Positions 34,107-36,153 of a stretch of 36,153 bases of DNA are shown piece after piece. Positions within the stretch are counted from its first letter, which is position 1, and every line of letters begins with the position of its first letter. The notes beneath the pieces are model-generated. The model was given only the letters and a program-made list of their open reading frames with translations. It ran no database searches and had not been told where the DNA came from. Made by a program: the position numbers and the translations under genes. This stretch comes from Gemmatimonadaceae bacterium (GTDB lineage: Bacteria; Gemmatimonadota; Gemmatimonadetes; Gemmatimonadales; Gemmatimonadaceae): contig DASXKV010000036.1 of NCBI GenBank assembly GCA_036496605.1, positions 1 to 36,153 on the forward strand, given 5' to 3'.

Positions 34107-35078
34107 TTGTCCGTCTCCATCCTTGACCGCATAAGCGCCCTCGCTGATCCGACGCGCAGCAGGATCCTGCTGCTGCTCGACGGTCGTGAGCTCATGGTCG
34201 GGGAGCTCTGCGCCGTGCTTCAGCTTCCGCAATCCACTGTTAGCCGGCATCTCAAGATCCTGAGCGACGAAACCTGGGTGGTCGCCCGTGGCGAGGGTAC
34301 GAGCCGCTTCTATTCGATGGTACAGAGCCGGCTCGAGCCGGCAACCAAACGGCTCTGGCACGTGGTGCGCGAGCAGTTCTCAGCCGCTCCGAGCGCCGCC
34401 CACGACATCCGCCGGCTGGAGGGGGTGCTGGCTCAGCGGGTGGCGACGCGACGGAGCCGCTCCCAAGCTTTCTTTTCCAGCTCGCATGGCACCTGGGATG
34501 AGATGCGCTCGGACATGATCGGCACGCGCACCGACCTCTTGGCGTTGCTGGAGCTCTGCGACGAGCGCTGGGTCGTGGGCGACCTCGGGTGCGGCGCAGG
34601 ACATGTGAGCGAGTTGCTCGCACCCTGCGTCGCGCGGGTCATCGCGGTCGACGAATCCGGGCCGATGCTCTCGGCCGCTCGCGCGCGACTCGGTAAGCTC
34701 GCCAATGTCGACCTGCGTACGGGCGCCGTCGAGGAACTGCCCATCGAGAATGGCGAGTTGGACGTGGCGTTGCTCTTTCTCGTTGCTCACTTCGTCGCCG
34801 ACCCGACAGCGCTCCTGCGCGAGGTTCAGCGTGTGCTAAAGCCCGGCGGCAAGCTGCTCTTCGTCGATTTCATGATCCACGATCGCGCCGACTACGCCAT
34901 TCAGCTTGGACACGTCTGGCAGGGCTTCGACGAACCGCAGATTGTCGGCTGGCTCGAGCAGACGGGCTTCGTTGGCTCGCGATTCCGGGCGCTTCCGGCC
35001 GATACGACGGCGAAAGGGCCGTCGCTGTTCGCCGCAGCGGCGCGCAAGAAAGCACGCAAGAATGGTTCTCATCGTTAG
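34107..35078 (+). CDS. ArsR-family regulator fused to a SAM-dependent methyltransferase
   Basis: 323 residues from TTG 34107; no ATG is usable without losing the DNA-binding domain. Residues 1-90 are a winged helix (LADPTRSRILLLLDG, ELCAVLQLPQSTVSRHLKIL) with no CxCxxC-type metal site. Residues about 145-270 are a class I methyltransferase: motif I VGDLGCGAGHVSELL, acidic VDES, and the post-motif VLKPGGKLLFVD. The gene lies 24 bases before S-adenosylhomocysteine hydrolase. SAM is the methyl donor and SAH the product, so the fused domain may sense the SAM/SAH ratio and control ahcY, as the ArsR-family SahR does in other bacteria. This role is inference. The stop codon TAG lies inside a CGTTAGG heptamer. 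Confidence 0.86.
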   Translation: MSVSILDRISALADPTRSRILLLLDGRELMVGELCAVLQLPQSTVSRHLKILSDETWVVARGEGTSRFYSMVQSRLEPATKRLWHVVREQFSAAPSAAHDIRRLEGVLAQRVATRRSRSQAFFSSSHGTWDEMRSDMIGTRTDLLALLELCDERWVVGDLGCGAGHVSELLAPCVARVIAVDESGPMLSAARARLGKLANVDLRTGAVEELPIENGELDVALLFLVAHFVADPTALLREVQRVLKPGGKLLFVDFMIHDRADYAIQLGHVWQGFDEPQIVGWLEQTGFVGSRFRALPADTTAKGPSLFAAAARKKARKNGSHR

Positions 35079-35099
35079 GTTTTCCACCCATAGGATTGA

Positions 35100-36153
<1,054 letters not shown>

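Overview
The window reads as a chromosome segment of a high-G+C, soil-type Gram-negative bacterium. Gemmatimonadota or a close relative is the best guess. The reasons are a SusC/SusD outer-membrane pair in a high-G+C genome, amidohydrolases with signal peptides, many NarL-type two-component proteins, and a stress-gene set typical of such soil bacteria. No rRNA, tRNA, insertion sequence, phage gene or CRISPR array was seen.

Layout. 1-138 is the start of an unknown leftward gene. 139-1595 has no convincing gene; most of it (about 250-1404) is one phase-locked 21-bp repeat array, nearly identical in the middle and progressively diverged on both sides. 1596-4219 holds two overlapping secreted amidohydrolase genes, the second without the metal ligands. 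They converge on a leftward susC-susD pair (8682 to 4297) that is preceded by two mutually exclusive hairpins. 8879-15518 is a leftward signalling block: a NarX-type kinase overlapping its NarL-type regulator, a PAS-GAF kinase, a hybrid kinase with a receiver, and a SixA-type phosphatase.

15552-29270 looks like a stress and redox island. It contains a Nim-type flavin split-barrel protein, a small alpha/beta hydrolase with a Cys nucleophile, a second near-twin NarL regulator, a USP-USP-DUF5335 fusion overlapping a metal-type P-ATPase, an outer-membrane barrel with YceI, a DUF4389 membrane protein, a decayed flavodoxin, a stand-alone CheB esterase with a CBS protein, a LysM protein, a lipoprotein, and two divergent NirK-like cupredoxins. 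One of the cupredoxins has lost the type 1 copper cysteine. Three 19-bp sites of the form TGTMRGR-N5-CCYGACR lie between genes in this island and could be the target of the NarL-type regulators.

29272-33125 is a leftward group: a DUF4382-like lipoprotein, a sigma54 activator with a degenerate receiver, a lipoprotein with an EF-hand/dockerin-like loop, and a TPR protein. 33368 onwards carries a HAD phosphatase, an ArsR-methyltransferase fusion with a likely operator, and S-adenosylhomocysteine hydrolase, cut by the right edge.

At the DNA level two patterns run across genes. The heptamer CCTAACG occurs about 30 times on both strands in every reading frame, often forcing rare codons. Short C-rich heptamer tandem repeats sit at three convergent gene ends, and in two of them the repeat supplies the TAG stop codon.
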